Shown: positions 25,554 to 37,916 of the stretch, in pieces | Layout of the letters: each line of letters starts with the position of its first letter | Numbering within the stretch: the stretch's first letter is position 1 | Assembly (NCBI GenBank): GCA_963920575.1 | Contig: OY986971.1 | Coordinates: 9,488,779-9,552,778 of the forward strand | Direction: 5' to 3' | Source: Narthecium ossifragum | Lineage: Eukaryota > Streptophyta > Magnoliopsida > Dioscoreales > Nartheciaceae | DNA length: 64,000 nt | Notes under the pieces: generated by a model | Databases searched by the model: none | Told to the model about the DNA's origin: nothing | The model's input: the letters and a program-made list of their open reading frames with translations, nothing else | Position numbers and translations under genes: made by a program

Positions 25554-26541
25554 ACCTCCCCACCTTAAGGGAATTTCGTCCCCGAAATTCGACTCGAGCA
25601 CGAAAAACAAAAACCACCAAGAACTCACTAGCCCGGACGGTCACGCATCTCAAGACCCCCTAGCCACAATACAAGAACAAACGCCTGGCTCCTACGGCCA
25701 CCAAACAAAAGACAACAACCAATCGGGCGAACCCGCACACAGCAAACAGATCATATATAACAAACAACCACACATATTCTAGTATATAACCATGAAAATC
25801 TAGCGCGATTCAAAAGTACAATTACTTCACGAATAAATCACTGTATTTAATAATAAAGAGCCAAAAATTTTAACTCTCTGAAATCTCGGCAGAAACATCC
25901 AATTTAACGAAAGCCAATAAGGAAACCATTAGCCGTCCCCAACTTGTAAAAGAAATGACAATCAACTAATATTCGTACTGGAACAAGTCCAAAGCGTGTA
26001 AAACAAACTGAATCAACAGCAGACAGCCATGCATGAAACTTCCTTTTCTCAAACTGTTGTACTAACTTGATCAAAAAAATAGCACGAAAATAAACATGAC
26101 GCACTCTAAGATTGCAACCACTCTCTTTGGGCAATTCTTGGTCAAATCCAACGAATAAAATGCTATTTTGGATCCAAAACTCATTTCACCATTGCATAAA
26201 ATTGCTCAAAACAATAAGACATTTAGGTCATCAAATTCAATCAAACCTTCAAGAGATTTCAACTCTTCAGTCCGAGACACAAAATTGATTTTAAACCAAG
26301 CTTTTAGATCCTCAAAACCATCAGAAGTTGGGAAAGAAATCTGCTTTCCAACCGAAGAATAAAATATCAACAATTAATCCGATTTCTCAAATCAAACATA
26401 TTCAAATAAAGAATTTAAACTAAAAACAATCAAACATGCAAGGATGCATCTAAAGACTCTATCTAGCCCATTCCTACCCATCTATTCTATCACCCATCCT
26501 ATTTCACTCTAGGACCTACAGCCTAGGCTCTGATACCAACC
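25554..26541 (-). other. Internal region of the non-autonomous element
   Basis: 988 bp between the two LTRs. It has the PPT at one end and the PBS at the other. No gag, protease or RT motif in any frame; AT-rich with short frames only. Confidence 0.8.
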
Positions 26542-28723
26542 TATCACGCCCTGCCCCAATTTAATATAAAATATTCCAGATTTCTAAAAAAATTCGGCAT
26601 GACCCTTGGGCACGGGCACGTGAGATCACTAATACAATCTTTCAATCGCTAATAATACATAATTACAACATTCAATCACAACTATTTCTCTTTGTTTCTT
26701 TACAACCATTCACCACATCTAGGGGCACATACGCCCACAACAATTCAAATAATATACATGATATTTATGCCAAATCCACAATATACAATTTTCCTTCATA
26801 TCCAACATATACATGCTTTATCATACATAAGAAAATAGATATAAGAATAAAGTGACTCATCATCCTGAGACAGGACCTCCATGGCCTGCACTGGTCTCTG
26901 GCCTACCCATAGGTCCTCCTGCACAAAAACCAAAACCTAACACGAATGAGCTCTAAAGCCCAGTAGGAGTCACCAACTAAGACACTGGTGTACGTCCACC
27001 TATCCTAGTATACTGCCCAAGTATGGTCTGGCTAGTATGGGAAAGTTTTACACGCACAGTCGCCGCGTCCGGCCGTCAATGCTCGCCCATACCCCTATAG
27101 ACTCTATACCCAGCCCCAGTATACTAGTATAGGTACAACATCCTATACTAGTTTACTGATCCCAGTATGGTCTGGCTAGTCTAGGTAAGTCTTACACGCA
27201 CAGTCGCCGCGTCCGGCCGTCAATGCTCGCCCATACCCCTATAGACTCTATACCAGCCTCAGTACACTAGTATAGGCAACACATCCTCAATCCGATCACA
27301 TCCTCAAGTCATATCTTCAATCAAATCAAATCCTCAACTCAGATCTAGTCATCAACTTAGTCCCAAGCCTCCCTAGACTCTAACTAGTCTAGCTACAGGA
27401 CCCGACTAGACCCAACCCTAACCCCAATCCTATCATGTATGCACAAGACAAGAACATAGCAAAAAAGCCAATAACAATCATCATAAATTCATACAATACC
27501 AAGAGACATCATAGCATAACATAGCATCGTATACACACACAACCATCACAACAGAAAAGCATGCACAACATAGCATTAACACAACAACAAATCAATCCTA
27601 GGAGGCAACTCCTACCTTAAAAGGACAGTCAACGTGCGATCCCTAAACCCGGGGGTCCACGCCGCGCTCCGACACTCGACCACCGCTCGAACGATCGTCT
27701 AAAGCACACAAAGAAAGAACGATCAGGTAGGGCCCTAAAAGGAATTGAAACTACTAGAAATAGATGGCGCTCGAAAAACCGATCGAATGACGCGAGAAAC
27801 ATCGAAAATGGGCATCGGAAGGCTGCGCACAGGGTGCCGGCTAGCGCACCAAGGCAACAGATGCGCACCAAGGCAGCAGCTGCGCACGCGCACAGCATCG
27901 CCATCCTCCCCAGGAAGATCGCCGGAGCTCGCGCCGGAGCTCCGTCGGATCTCCAAACCAGGGTGCCCAAGCACCTGGTAGACAACTGCCAAAGGAGAAG
28001 AGAACCCGTGTGCTGACCCTAGCACAGGATCCCCAAGAAGGTTGCGCAGCCACGGCTGGGGAAATGGCCGGCCGGAAACTTGCTGGAAACCATGGCAGGG
28101 AGGAGGATCAAAGATCCCCTGCCATGGGTAATGCCGGACAGGGCTCGGAGATAGATGCCCCGGACCACGGGGGTCCTTCCTCGGCGCTGCAGTCGCCGAG
28201 GGAGGTCCCCAACGCCGTCCGCAACACCTTCTCCGGCGACCCATCGCCGGAACCCATCTTCTCCCCAAAAACCCGTCGGAAAAACCCATAAAAAGGACGG
28301 AAAACAAAGGAAAACGATGGATGGAGAAGCTAGAAGCTTACCTAAGCCAAGGAAGACGAAATCCGGCGAGAGGCTCATCGGATCTACACTTTTCCCGGCG
28401 ATCTCCACTTCTCTATCTCCCGGCTTCTTCCTCCCTTCTTCTCTTCTTCTTCTTCTTCTCCAGCGCCAGCGATCTCCCTTCCTCTCCATCGCCCTCTCGA
28501 TCTCTCTCTCTTCTCTTGATCTCTCTTCTCTCGATTCCCTCTCCCCCGATCTCACTCTCTCTCTCACTCTGGTTGGCAGCCAAAGAAAGGAGAAGGAGGA
28601 GCTTGGATTCTTCTAGAAAGGGGGGGGGGGTATTTTGCAGAAAACACCCCGCAAAACGAGAAACTACGCCAAAGCCCTCCAAATTTACATAAAAACCCGG
28701 AACTATACACCAAGGCCCTTACA
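26542..28723 (-). repeat. 5' LTR of the non-autonomous element
   Basis: 2182 bp. Differs from the other LTR by scattered substitutions, a 12-bp duplicated GAGCTCGCGCCG-type insertion near 27930, and a longer G-run near 28620. Confidence 0.9.
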
Positions 28724-30205
28724 TGTCCCAATTGACCGCGTGTTCTTACCATTTCCCCCACTTTACCTCACGGTCTACCGTTGGATCGCCTGTCGCATCG
28801 ACCGTGAGGCTCTGTCTCCTTTTTGGCTCCCCAGCGTTGATGTTCCGATCAACTGTGGCCCTTATGATCTTCCCACCTTTTGGTCTCACGGTCGACCGTT
28901 GCATCGACCGCGGCTCATGGTCAATCGTCGGATCGACAGTGAGTCCCCGAATAGTGTTTTCTGGCTTCCTTTGATTGGTTTTTCATTCATGATAGGTGCC
29001 CAATCATGTTAGGTAGCATGCACGTTGTCATCACAGGGTTTTCAATGGATTTTGATTGAGATTGAGAATTGAATAGTGTGTTTACCCTTTTTCACGAATT
29101 TATGGGTTGACTTGTATTTAAATACTTAGTTAGATGGTAATTTAAATGCTTATTGTTTGCCTAGCCATTAGCTAGCTATGAGTGCTAGCTTACGTGGTAT
29201 TGTGGAACCTTAGCCCGTTGCCGGCGAGTGCCGAGGGCTATTATATAACTATTGAACTTATAATTGATGTTGTGGCATATAAGGACATCGAGGTTAGATG
29301 TTTGCATAGGTTCATGCATTATATGCATTTGAGGCATATCAGGTTAGGCGGGGCAATGGGTTGATCGCCGATCCGAGGCTCTCGGGTAGCTCGGATCTAG
29401 CCTTAGGGATGTGGCTAAGTAGTAAGGTTTAGGATGTGATTGTATAATTGGAATATTCATGTTATCGAGGATATGATTTAGTTGCCTATGATCATATTGT
29501 TAGAGGTCGTGACGGTCATCCAAGGCCAAGCGCTAAGGATGGTTGTCGATGTCCTCGACGTGGTCCCCAGGTAGTGGTTTCCTGCTGGGTAAGGATGATC
29601 CTACTAGTTATGGTTCTTATTCCTCCCAGCATGTTAGTTGATGTTCCCAGCGTGGTCGGTTGAGAAGAGTAGGATCCCTTAGGAAGTCGATAGGGGTTAT
29701 GGAATCCCATGACATTCCTTAGGCTTAGGCAGAGAGACATCACAGTTGTTGTTTTCTTCCCTTCAGTATGTGGTAAAGTAGAACCCTACTGAGCTTATCG
29801 CTCACTCCTACCCAGGCTACGTTTGCAGTTGCAGGTGCCAGTTCTTCTTCAGTAGAGCCAACGGGATCAGCTTTTGGCGGCGCGATGACTTCCAGAGGTG
29901 CTTGAGGTTGCTGTAGGAGAACAGTTGTACTTTTAATAGATCAAGTATATTATAAACATCCTTCGAGGATTTTGGGTTAAATATATAATATTTCACTTGG
30001 AGGAGTTTGATAAGAATCTGTATCGGATGTTTAAATAGTACAACCTGATGTTTCTTTTAATTGAATTACAGCTTTACTCTTGGAAGTTAAATTGTTTAAA
30101 TTATCTTAGTTTTTTTCTTTGTATCGCGCCAGTTTGGATGTGAATAGTAATAGGAACCCTTATACCTCGGACCGGATGAGTTTTCTAGGCCGGGGTGTGA
30201 CAAAT

Positions 30206-30217
30206 TGGTATCAGAGC
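30206..30217 (+). other. Primer binding site, initiator-Met tRNA
   Basis: TGGTATCAGAGC, three bases after the 5' LTR end at 30202. This is the usual PBS of plant Gypsy and many Copia elements. Confidence 0.92.
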
Positions 30218-30406
30218 AGGCTGTAGGTCCCAGGGATAGGATTAGGCTTACGATTAAGGTTTTGAGCGTGGATTGGGATAGTTTTAGGAGTAGAGCATCC
30301 ATGTGTGCTTGTTCGTGCTCGTGTGTGATATGCTTTTGCTTTTTTGATTGATGTTGTGTTTATGTTTCTTATGAGTGGACGCTTGTCGTCTCTGGTAAAC
30401 GTGCAG

Positions 30407-31434
30407 ATGACAAGGAGCCAGGCTAGCTGTCCTATCTTGGGTCGTGGTAGTGCGCGTGATGAGCACCGCCGCCCAACGGGCCTTAGGGGCCAACGCAGCC
30501 CTACCCCGGGTACCTGCACCAGAGCCAGAGTCGAGGATTGAGGTTGTGATGGAGGAGGATGCTTCTTTTGTCACCGAGGAGGTCTCTCCTCCACTCAACC
30601 GGCGTGTTATTGTGACAGCGGTGGTCGACTTCTAGAGGTTGAACCTGCCTAGGTTCAGTGGTGCTAGGGGCGATCCGGGTGTGGCGGACGACTGGCTGGA
30701 GGGAGTCAGTCGCGTCTTTGACACTCTGTTCGTCCAGGATGACCGGGTTCGGGTCAGACTTGTTACGTTCCAGCTCGATAGGGATGGTTTGGACTGGTGG
30801 CGTTCTGTTCAGGCCACCAGGGACGGGAGTGACCCATCGTGGGTCGTGTTTCGTTCGTCTTTTCTTGGCGCATACTTTCCTCGCAGTACGCGCTCGGCCC
30901 TAGTCCGTGAGTACCAGATCCTTTCTCAGGGTACTCAGCCGTAGTGCAGTAAGTTTCACTAGACTCGCCAGGTTTGTCGGGGCGGTGTCGGCGGACCCTC
31001 TTGCCAGAGCTGAGCAGTTCCAGTGGGGGCTTAGGCCCGAGCTCAGGTGGCTGATCGCGGCACAACACGCTAGCACGTATGCAGAGGCGTTGGACTGTGC
31101 GCTAGCAGTGGAGGCTCAGTTGCAGGAGCCGGGGCCCAGGGAAGTCCAGCCGGCGTCGTTTGCGAGTGCCAGTGGCAGAGGACAGCCGCAGAGAGCAGCT
31201 CAGGGTAGAGGAGGTCCGTGGAGGTCGCAACAAAGGTACCCACGACACCAACAACCATACCAACGTCATCCACCTCAGTACCAACAACAACCCAGGTATG
31301 AAGGCCAGCCACTTCTCATGGCTGGGCCTCAGGGATAGACGTCCGGGGGAGGAGGCTAGAGCCAGCAGCTAGCGCTTGGACCTCCTGTGTGCTATGAGTG
31401 CCAGCAGACATGGCATTTTCGTCGAGACTGTCCG
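30407..31434 (+). pseudogene. Gypsy gag, frameshifted
   Basis: Starts at ATG 30407 (MTRSQASCP). The capsid part reads LPRFSGARGDPGVADDWLEG and RVRLVTFQLDRDGLDWWRSV in one frame up to a TAG at 30944, and continues from FTRLARFVGAV in the +1 frame, so there is a frameshift near 30930-30945. An in-frame stop ends that part at 31336-31338. A CX2CX4HX4C zinc knuckle (CYECQQTWHFRRDC, 31390-31431) follows, with W in the usual glycine position. Confidence 0.88.
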
Positions 31435-31639
31435 ATGTTGAGAACACAGTCTATTCGTGGTGGAGCAGACGGAGGTTGAAGGACACCAGGAGCCGGGAGA
31501 GGCAGAGGTCACGGCGGAGGTCGAGGCGGTTGTAAAGGGGGAGTCTATGCACTTCCAGACCGCGAGTACCCAGACAGAGTTCATCCATCTTTCCAGTCCT
31601 ACCAGTACCCACCGCCCCAGCAGACGCTAGCTCTTCCAC

Positions 31640-33089
31640 CAGCCCTAGTTGACCCTCCAGTTCTCAGAGGTACCTTTCAGCTTTTTAGTTCATTCGTAGA
31701 TGTTCTAATAGATTCTGGGGGGTCACATTCCTTTGTAGCTAGCGAGTGTGTGGCATCGCTAGGGCTAGAGATTGAGCCACTTAGAGTCACACTAGACCTA
31801 GACACACCGGTCGGCGGAGGGGCTCGTGTTGAGCAGATCTGCCGTTCTTGCGAGTTGGAGGTTGGGGGCCTCCGTGTCTTTCTAGACCTTCGGGTGCTAG
31901 ACATGGTCGGGTTTGACGTGATTCTCGGTATGGATTGGCTGACTTCATACCGAGCTATCATCGACTGTGGCCGTCGCAGGGTGATTGCTTGGACACCTGA
32001 CAACGCTCGTTTTGTTTTGTTGGGGGATCGCCAGTCGGCCGATTCCCTCATGAGTTGTTGTTTTCCTATGCGCGAGGGCCAGCTGTCACCTTTACTGGCG
32101 TGACTTTCCTTGTTCGCTGCAGAGGGCAGTCGAGAGAGCAGTTTACTTGCAGTAGTTTGTGAGTTTGCTAATGTCTTTCCAGACGAGCTACCATGCTTTC
32201 CTCCTTCCAGAGCTGTAGACTTTCAGATAGATATTGTACCGGGCACCGGGCTGATCTCTTTGCTAGCTTTCGGGATGGCGCCAGCAGAGCAGAGGAAGTT
32301 GAGGGTCCACCTGGATGGATTGATCAGCAGAGGTTTCATCCATGCCAACACGTCACCTTGGGCAGCTCCTGTGCTGTTCACAAAGAAGAAGGACAGTACG
32401 CTTCGTCTTTACATTGATTACATAAAGCTGAATAGGGTGACGGTGAAGAACAAGTATTCGATGCCGAGGATCGATGACTTGTTCGACCAGCTCCAAGGTT
32501 CTTCGGTCTTTTCGAAGATCGATCTCCGTACCGGCTACCATCAGCTGAGGATTCGGGAGTGTGACATCCCGAAGACAGCTTTCCGTACGAGGTACGAATT
32601 GTATGAGTTCACGGTGATGCCATTTGGCCTGATGAACGCACTAGCAACGTTCATGGATCTGATGCAGAGGGTCTTCCAACTGTACTTGGATCGGTTCGTG
32701 GTGGTGTTCGTCGACGACATCCTAGTCTACTCACGCACGGAGGAGGAGCACGGGCAGCATCTGAGGACAGTGTTGCAGCTACTGAGAGAGCATAGACTGT
32801 ATGCCAAGGCCTCCAAGTGCGAGTTCTGGCTTCCTGAGGTACAGTTTCTGGGGCATGTGGTGTCAGCGGCGGGCATTTCAGTTGATCCGCCCAAGCTCGA
32901 GGCTGTGCTACAGTGGTAGAGACCGATGACAGTGTTCGAGGTCCGTAGCTTCCTTGGCTTGGCGGGATACTATAGGAGGTTTGTGCGGGACTTCTCCAGA
33001 GTCGCTGGGCCGTTGACCAGATTGACACAGAAGGTGGTCCCATTTGTGTGGGATGATGCTTGCGAACAGGCGTTCATACGGTTGAGGAC
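31640..33089 (+). pseudogene. Gypsy protease and reverse transcriptase, with stops
   Basis: Protease active site LIDSGGSHSF (DSG at 31711-31719), followed by FDVILGMDWL. A TGA at 32101-32103 separates it from RT in the same frame. RT contains [14 protein letters not shown], a DYxKLN-equivalent motif ([14 protein letters not shown]), and catalytic FVDD at 32707-32718. A TAG at 32917-32919 precedes the connection segment (FLGLAGYYRRFV). The frame is then cut by the solo LTR inserted after 33089. Confidence 0.9.
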
Positions 33090-33255
33090 TGATAAGTCAC
33101 AAAATATGCATAATTCACCCATTCAACTGGGCTTTGTTAGCTCTCAAGCAATGCATTTTTAATATCTTTTATATGGTTTCAGGTACAAGAGCTTACAAAA
33201 AGAGTTGCATCGATGCTGGGCTTAAATGACATAAATTGCACAAAATCTGTCATAT

Positions 33256-33515
33256 TCGGATTGATCCAGACCCAGGCTAGATTGATCCAGAATATTTGGA
33301 TCGATCCAGAATATGTGGATTGATCCCAAAGTTATGGATCGATCCAGACCTATTCCGGATCGATCCAACCTAGTCTGGATCGATCCAAAACCCCTTTCAG
33401 GGAACTATGACTCTCTGTTACACATTGGATCGACTCACAGTGGATCAATCCAAGCCGTTAGAAACTCAATTATTTACATCTTGGATCGATCCAAACTTAT
33501 TTTGGATCGATCAAA
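33256..33515. repeat. TTGGATCGATCCAGA palindrome array
   Basis: About ten GGATCGATCC-centred palindromes or one-base variants in 260 bp, upstream of the TATA box of this solo LTR. Confidence 0.92.
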
Positions 33516-33594
33516 GACCGGCTGACGGGTAGAAATGGACGGTTCAGATCTAATCTAATGGTCCACGACCTAAGGCCTATAAATAGGGGCTTTG

Positions 33595-36500
33595 TGTGAG
33601 GACCTGTCCCTCTATTCCTGTAGCTCGTTGTTGACCACAAGGGCAATTTGGTAAATTACGCCTTGTTAGTTTTTTTCACACCCTAGTGTGCACACACCGG
33701 CCTTGTTTTGGTGTATGTGTTTGAATAGGATGGTTAGGTGGACCCGGGATTGGAAGATCCCAGCTCGGGCGCGCAGAAGCCTGTTTTTAGCTGCTGGCGG
33801 CCCTTGAGCGATCGATCGCTCCTTGGAGCGATCGATCGGACTCGGGTCGGTGGGTTTTCCTTCAAGAGGACGGCCGCCGTCGTGGTTGTCGCTCTCCCCT
33901 GTTAGAAGGGGAGGACTTTCCCTCCCCTCCTCTCCCTTTTCCCCGGCCTTCCCGGCTTTCCCCGGCCTCTTCTTCCTTTTTTCTTCCTCTCCTTCTCCTC
34001 CTTCTTCCTTCCTTCTCTTCTTCCCGCGGAGCTTTGTTTCTTCCCATGTTTTCCGGCAGCTCCTTCTCCTCCACCGTTCTCCCTCCTCCGGCCACCGTTA
34101 TGGGAGCTTGAAAGCTCGTTGGAACCGTGGCGGCGTGAGGAAGATCCCTGGCGTGGTTTGGAGCTTGGTTAACTGCTGTTTAGCGGGGAATCAGCTGAGG
34201 TTTAGCGTGGCCGGTAGGTGTTCTACCTACCTGAGTTAGTTTAATGGGTTTCTCTTAATCTAGCCATTAGATCTTGCTGTATTTGTGTTGTTGGATGCAT
34301 ATTGCTTAGTATAATTTCTGGTTTAAGTTTCATGAACTTTGGTTGAGATTTTAGTAGGATTTATACATGTTTAATCTCGGATTTTCCGGTTTCTGCTGTT
34401 CTTGAAGAACAGCCGGATTGCGGCGAGTTTTTCGATCCGTACGTCCATGTTCTTGGGTTATGATGAACATAAGAGTTGTAGATATCTGAGTTATCTCTCA
34501 AAGCCAACTGATTTCATAATTTTCTGATTTTACTATGATTTGTTATGAATTTATTACTGGAGGGCTACGTTACAGCAAGTAACTGGTAAGTTAGTTTGAT
34601 TAGCGGTTTTGATTAGTGTTTTCCCGTTAATCTAGCCGTTGGATGTTTCTGAATTTTGGATATATTGATCCCGGCATATAGATCTACTGGAGGCTAGGTT
34701 GGATCCGGAATCTATGTCGGTTGGACATCGGATCGACGGGTCAACTAGCTGCTATGCAGAGAATGTTTTCTTTTTCTTGGGCTTCCCGAGTTCGATCGAT
34801 CCAAGGACAAGTTGGATCGATCCAAGTTGCACCCAAGATGGTCTATTCACTGAGGGCTGTTCGATCCCTGTCGGATCGATCCATGGGTATGATTGGATCA
34901 ATCCAGTGTTTCCTAAGAACAGTATATGAGGGTAGCAGAGAATGGCATGATATAAACTATTGTTGTTACCGCTTTGTGGTTGAACCGGGAGTGTGATGAC
35001 TCCCGGGATTGTGTAGAATAAATGGACTGGTTGTATACCCTTTATCGCTTTGTGGTTAACCGAGGGAGTCATGAACCTCGAGAATGTTTAGTATAAACGG
35101 GCCGTAGGTATGCCCTTGATTGTTGCTTGTTTATACTGTTGCATGCATTGTTGATTGTGCATTAGATGCCTAGGGTTTGACTGTAGTGCTGTTAGTATGC
35201 TGTTTGGGGTCGTGTTAGCTCTGTTGCTTGGAGTACTGAGAGTTAGTTGTCATAACCACGGTTGTTCCGCCAAGTGTGGAGGTCCCGCTTGGAGAGGGGT
35301 GTCCTACAGGTATCGTCATGTCTACCATGTGTCAGGGAATGTCGGAGAAAGTCCATCCTTGAACAGTGGCTGTCGGAGGACGTACTGTCAGACCCCGACC
35401 CAGAAAACCCATCCAAATCGAGGCGTGAACCACCTAAACCTATTTACATCATCAATTGGCGCACAAGTATATAGTTGCTATGAAATTAAACAATTTAATC
35501 ATCGAATTCACAAAAAAAAAATTCGACAAAATTCCCTTTATAATTATAACACCATAAACCTGTACATTTGATAGTTTTACAACTTTAGAATTTCAACATC
35601 ATTACTTTCCTCAATATCTACATTATAGAATATTACAACATTTCTCCAATAGAACTGAATCAGTAATCATAAAATTCTGTTCTTGAATACATCAGATTAT
35701 ACATCATTAATTAAAGCTGTAAATGAACTGTAGAAGATCTCCTCGAAACTCCAAGTCCTCGATCACCTCGAATTATCGCGCCATCTATGAAGCACGGGTC
35801 TCCAACGAGCTGACAAATCCAATAAGCCTGCTCTAGTCTCACTAGCAACTGCTGACCGCAATCACCCTTAAAGGAATTTCGTCCTCGAAATTTGGTAAGG
35901 ATAGGGTCGAAAACAACAAAACATAAACAAACCTGCACAAGACAAGAAGGTTAGTAGGCTCACAGCCTGAGGAACCACACAGCAAAGGGCACCAACGCCG
36001 GCACAACAAGGAAAACACCTCAAGGGAAAAACAAACTCGGACCCTCTGGAACTGCTGCTCGGCCTCTAAGGTGCACTGACCGTCCGCTGATGCTACCGTC
36101 GTCCTCTCTACCGGTTGCCGTTGCCTGTGGAGAGCCTAGCCTCTCGGAAGTGGATGAACGCGCCGGAGAAGAGGAAGGAGAAGACGAGCTCGACGCTAGA
36201 GGTAGGGTTTCTGAACTAATCCTTTGATTAGGCTCTACTAGATTAGAATCTGGTTTACTTCATTGCTCTGATACCAAACTGTCTCGGCTCGATCTGGATG
36301 GGTTTTCTGGGTCGGGGCGTGACACGTACTTTGGACTGGTACCCTTCGGGTTATTGACGGGATTTATGGGGTCCTTGGCAGGCCTCAGTACTTGGCACGG
36401 AGTTAGTTCAGTTGCAGTTTCCCCTTCCTTGTGTGTGTTGTAGAGTAGAACCATACTGAACTTAGTGCTCACTCCTACCCGGGCGGCGTTTGCAGGTGCA

Positions 36501-36841
36501 GGTACCAACTCTTCTGCGGTGGGCCCCAGTTGCTCGTCCCGTGGTGGCATGTCGACGTCAGGGCATGTTTGAGGGCTAGGATGGTTTCTGCTGTGCTTTT
36601 TAGGAGACTACTGATGATGTAACTTTTTGAGTTTTATACATCTTTTGTACATGAGGACTGGTTTATGTAAATCTTAATGTAACTCTGTTTTATGTACAGT
36701 CTTGTAATAATATGAGTTGTTAGATTTACTTCTGTCTTCTGACTGCTTATTGTAACTGTTTCCGCCAGTTGCTGTTAGTAGATGTAGGAACCCCCCCTTC
36801 GTGTCCCTGTCCGGGTGGGTCTTCCGGGCCGGGGCGCGACA
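33595..36841 (+). mobile_element. Solo LTR of TGTGAGGACC class
   Basis: Starts TGTGAGGACCTGTCCC, ends CGGGGCGCGACA. TSD CTTTG flanks it (33590-33594, 36842-36846). Net 2303 bp after removing the inner 939-bp element. Shares with other TGTGAGGACC LTRs in the window the early phrase CAATTTGGTAAATTACGCC and the late phrase CTCACTCCTACCC followed by TTTGCAGGTGCAGG. Palindromes GAGCGATCGATCGCTCC (33807) and TTGGATCGATCCAAG (about 34812) are included. Confidence 0.88.
35386..36324 (-). mobile_element. 939-bp LTR-derived element with inverted ends
   Basis: TSD CGTAC on both sides (35381-35385, 36325-36329). Left end reads TGTCAGACCCCGACCCAG; the right end, on the minus strand, reads TGTCACGCCCCGACCCAG, and both continue with AAAACCCATCCA. 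The ends are therefore inverted, not direct, repeats of about 38 bp. Inside on the minus strand are a PBS-like TTTGGTATCAGAGC (36260-36275) and a chromovirus-type ACGAAATTCCTTTAAGGG before a candidate LTR start at 35864. It reads as a minus-strand Gypsy derivative whose 5' LTR has been replaced by an inverted LTR tip. No coding region. Confidence 0.75.
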
Positions 36842-37916
36842 CTTTGGCTCTTATTTTTGGATCTTTTCCCCTCCTTTCTCCAGCTCTTCTTCAGCCTTCT
36901 TCCCTTCTTTTAGCTCTTGGGATTTATCCTCTAATTCTTAAGGATTTAGGGCTCCAAGGGTGGATTCTGATGGAGAAGATGGGTCAAGCCTCCTTTTCCA
37001 TGGATCTTTCACCTAAGATGAGTAGCTAAACTCCTTCTCCTTGGGAATTCCTTGATGTCTTAGGGTTTTTCTTAGATTTCTCTTTTGTTTCTTGATATAA
37101 TGACTCTTTGAGATGGTTTTTGTTTGAATTCACATTTAATTTCATATTTCTGTAATGAAATTCATTGTTGAATGGTTTGATTACCTCTTCTTGTATGTGA
37201 TTGTATAGATATTGTATGCTTGATAGGTAGTTGACTTAATTCCTCAAAGACTAGGAAATGCAAGAACCATGGCCATCTATCTTGGAAGAATCCTTGTTCT
37301 TAGGATAGGATCTTGAGGTGCTAGAACCACCCCAAGTCATCACTATCCTATTTACAATTCATGTCTTCGATGGTGGGTTGGAGTGAGATATTAAACCCAT
37401 CTCAACCCAATTCGTTATTCATACAAAGTCTTTGTTAATTGCCAACAATATGACCTTAACCCGGCGATTGTTGAGCTATGATCGAATTAAAGCTCGATCA
37501 TGGATCTTAACCTTGTAATTCGTCGATGAGATGATTCTAACCCGACATCTCATTAGCGGCGAATGATACTAATCTTACGCTCGTCGATCTCCAATTTAGA
37601 CCATCTCCTTGAGTGTCATTCATCTTGATTCATAGAGAAAATTTTTAGACCCTAATTCGGATTGGAATTTCTTAGGATTTCTATCTCGATAAATCTTAGC
37701 CTTAATTGCTTTTAGAGTACTTTAGTTAGAATAACCAAAGAATCAACCATATTGTTTCCAATTATTGTAAAGATTATATCACATTTACTAATTCGACCAT
37801 CCAATCCTCGAGGACTCGACCCGTACTTCCACTAACTACGTTGTAGTTAATTAGTAGTCCGGGAATTTGTTTTGATCGCCTTTGCTATACTTATCGACGC
37901 ATTTCAAAGCGCGTCA

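Larger units (their letters stand above)
23386..28723 (-). mobile_element. Non-autonomous LTR element with large LTRs (LARD-like)
   Basis: Two long direct repeats, 23386-25553 (2168 bp) and 26542-28723 (2182 bp), flank 988 bp of non-coding DNA. Orientation is minus: a PBS, GGTTGGTATCAGAGCC on the minus strand, abuts the right repeat (26526-26541), and a polypurine tract AAGGTGGGGAGGT (25554-25566, minus) abuts the left one. LTRs start TGTAAGGGCC and end GCGTGA(G/T)A. TSD TGTCC is perfect (23381-23385, 28724-28728) and lies inside the 5' LTR of the Gypsy element. The ACGAAATTCCCTTAAGG phrase before the PPT is typical of Gypsy chromoviruses, which probably supply its proteins. LTR similarity is very high, so insertion looks recent. 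Confidence 0.9.
22383..30202 (+). repeat. 5' LTR of the Gypsy element, interrupted
   Basis: About 2.48 kb of LTR when the insertion 23386-28723 and one TSD are removed. It contains a TATAAATACCC-type TATA box at 22670-22680, a pyrimidine-rich leader, and GGTCGACCGT palindromes (23215-23345 and 28770-28940). It has about 430 bp (roughly 29500-29930) that are deleted from the 3' LTR. Confidence 0.9.
33090..37916 (+). mobile_element. Solo LTR, TGATAAG..GCGTCA type, inserted in RNase H
   Basis: Starts TGATAAGTCACAAAATATGC, ends CAAAGCGCGTCA, with TSD AGGAC on both sides (33085-33089, 37917-37921). Net 1575 bp after removing the inner insertion 33595-36841. It has a TATAAATAGGG box at 33580-33590 and a tandem TTGGATCGATCCAGA array before it. 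Resembles Tat/Athila-group LTRs in its end phrase and lack of coding; the group call is inference. Same family as the left composite LTR at 20344-21817 but in opposite orientation. Confidence 0.88.

Noticed and set aside
30206..30217. tRNA gene fragment
   Set aside because: TGGTATCAGAGC here and at 43666, 58005 and (minus) 26528 is a primer binding site next to an LTR; no cloverleaf is present.
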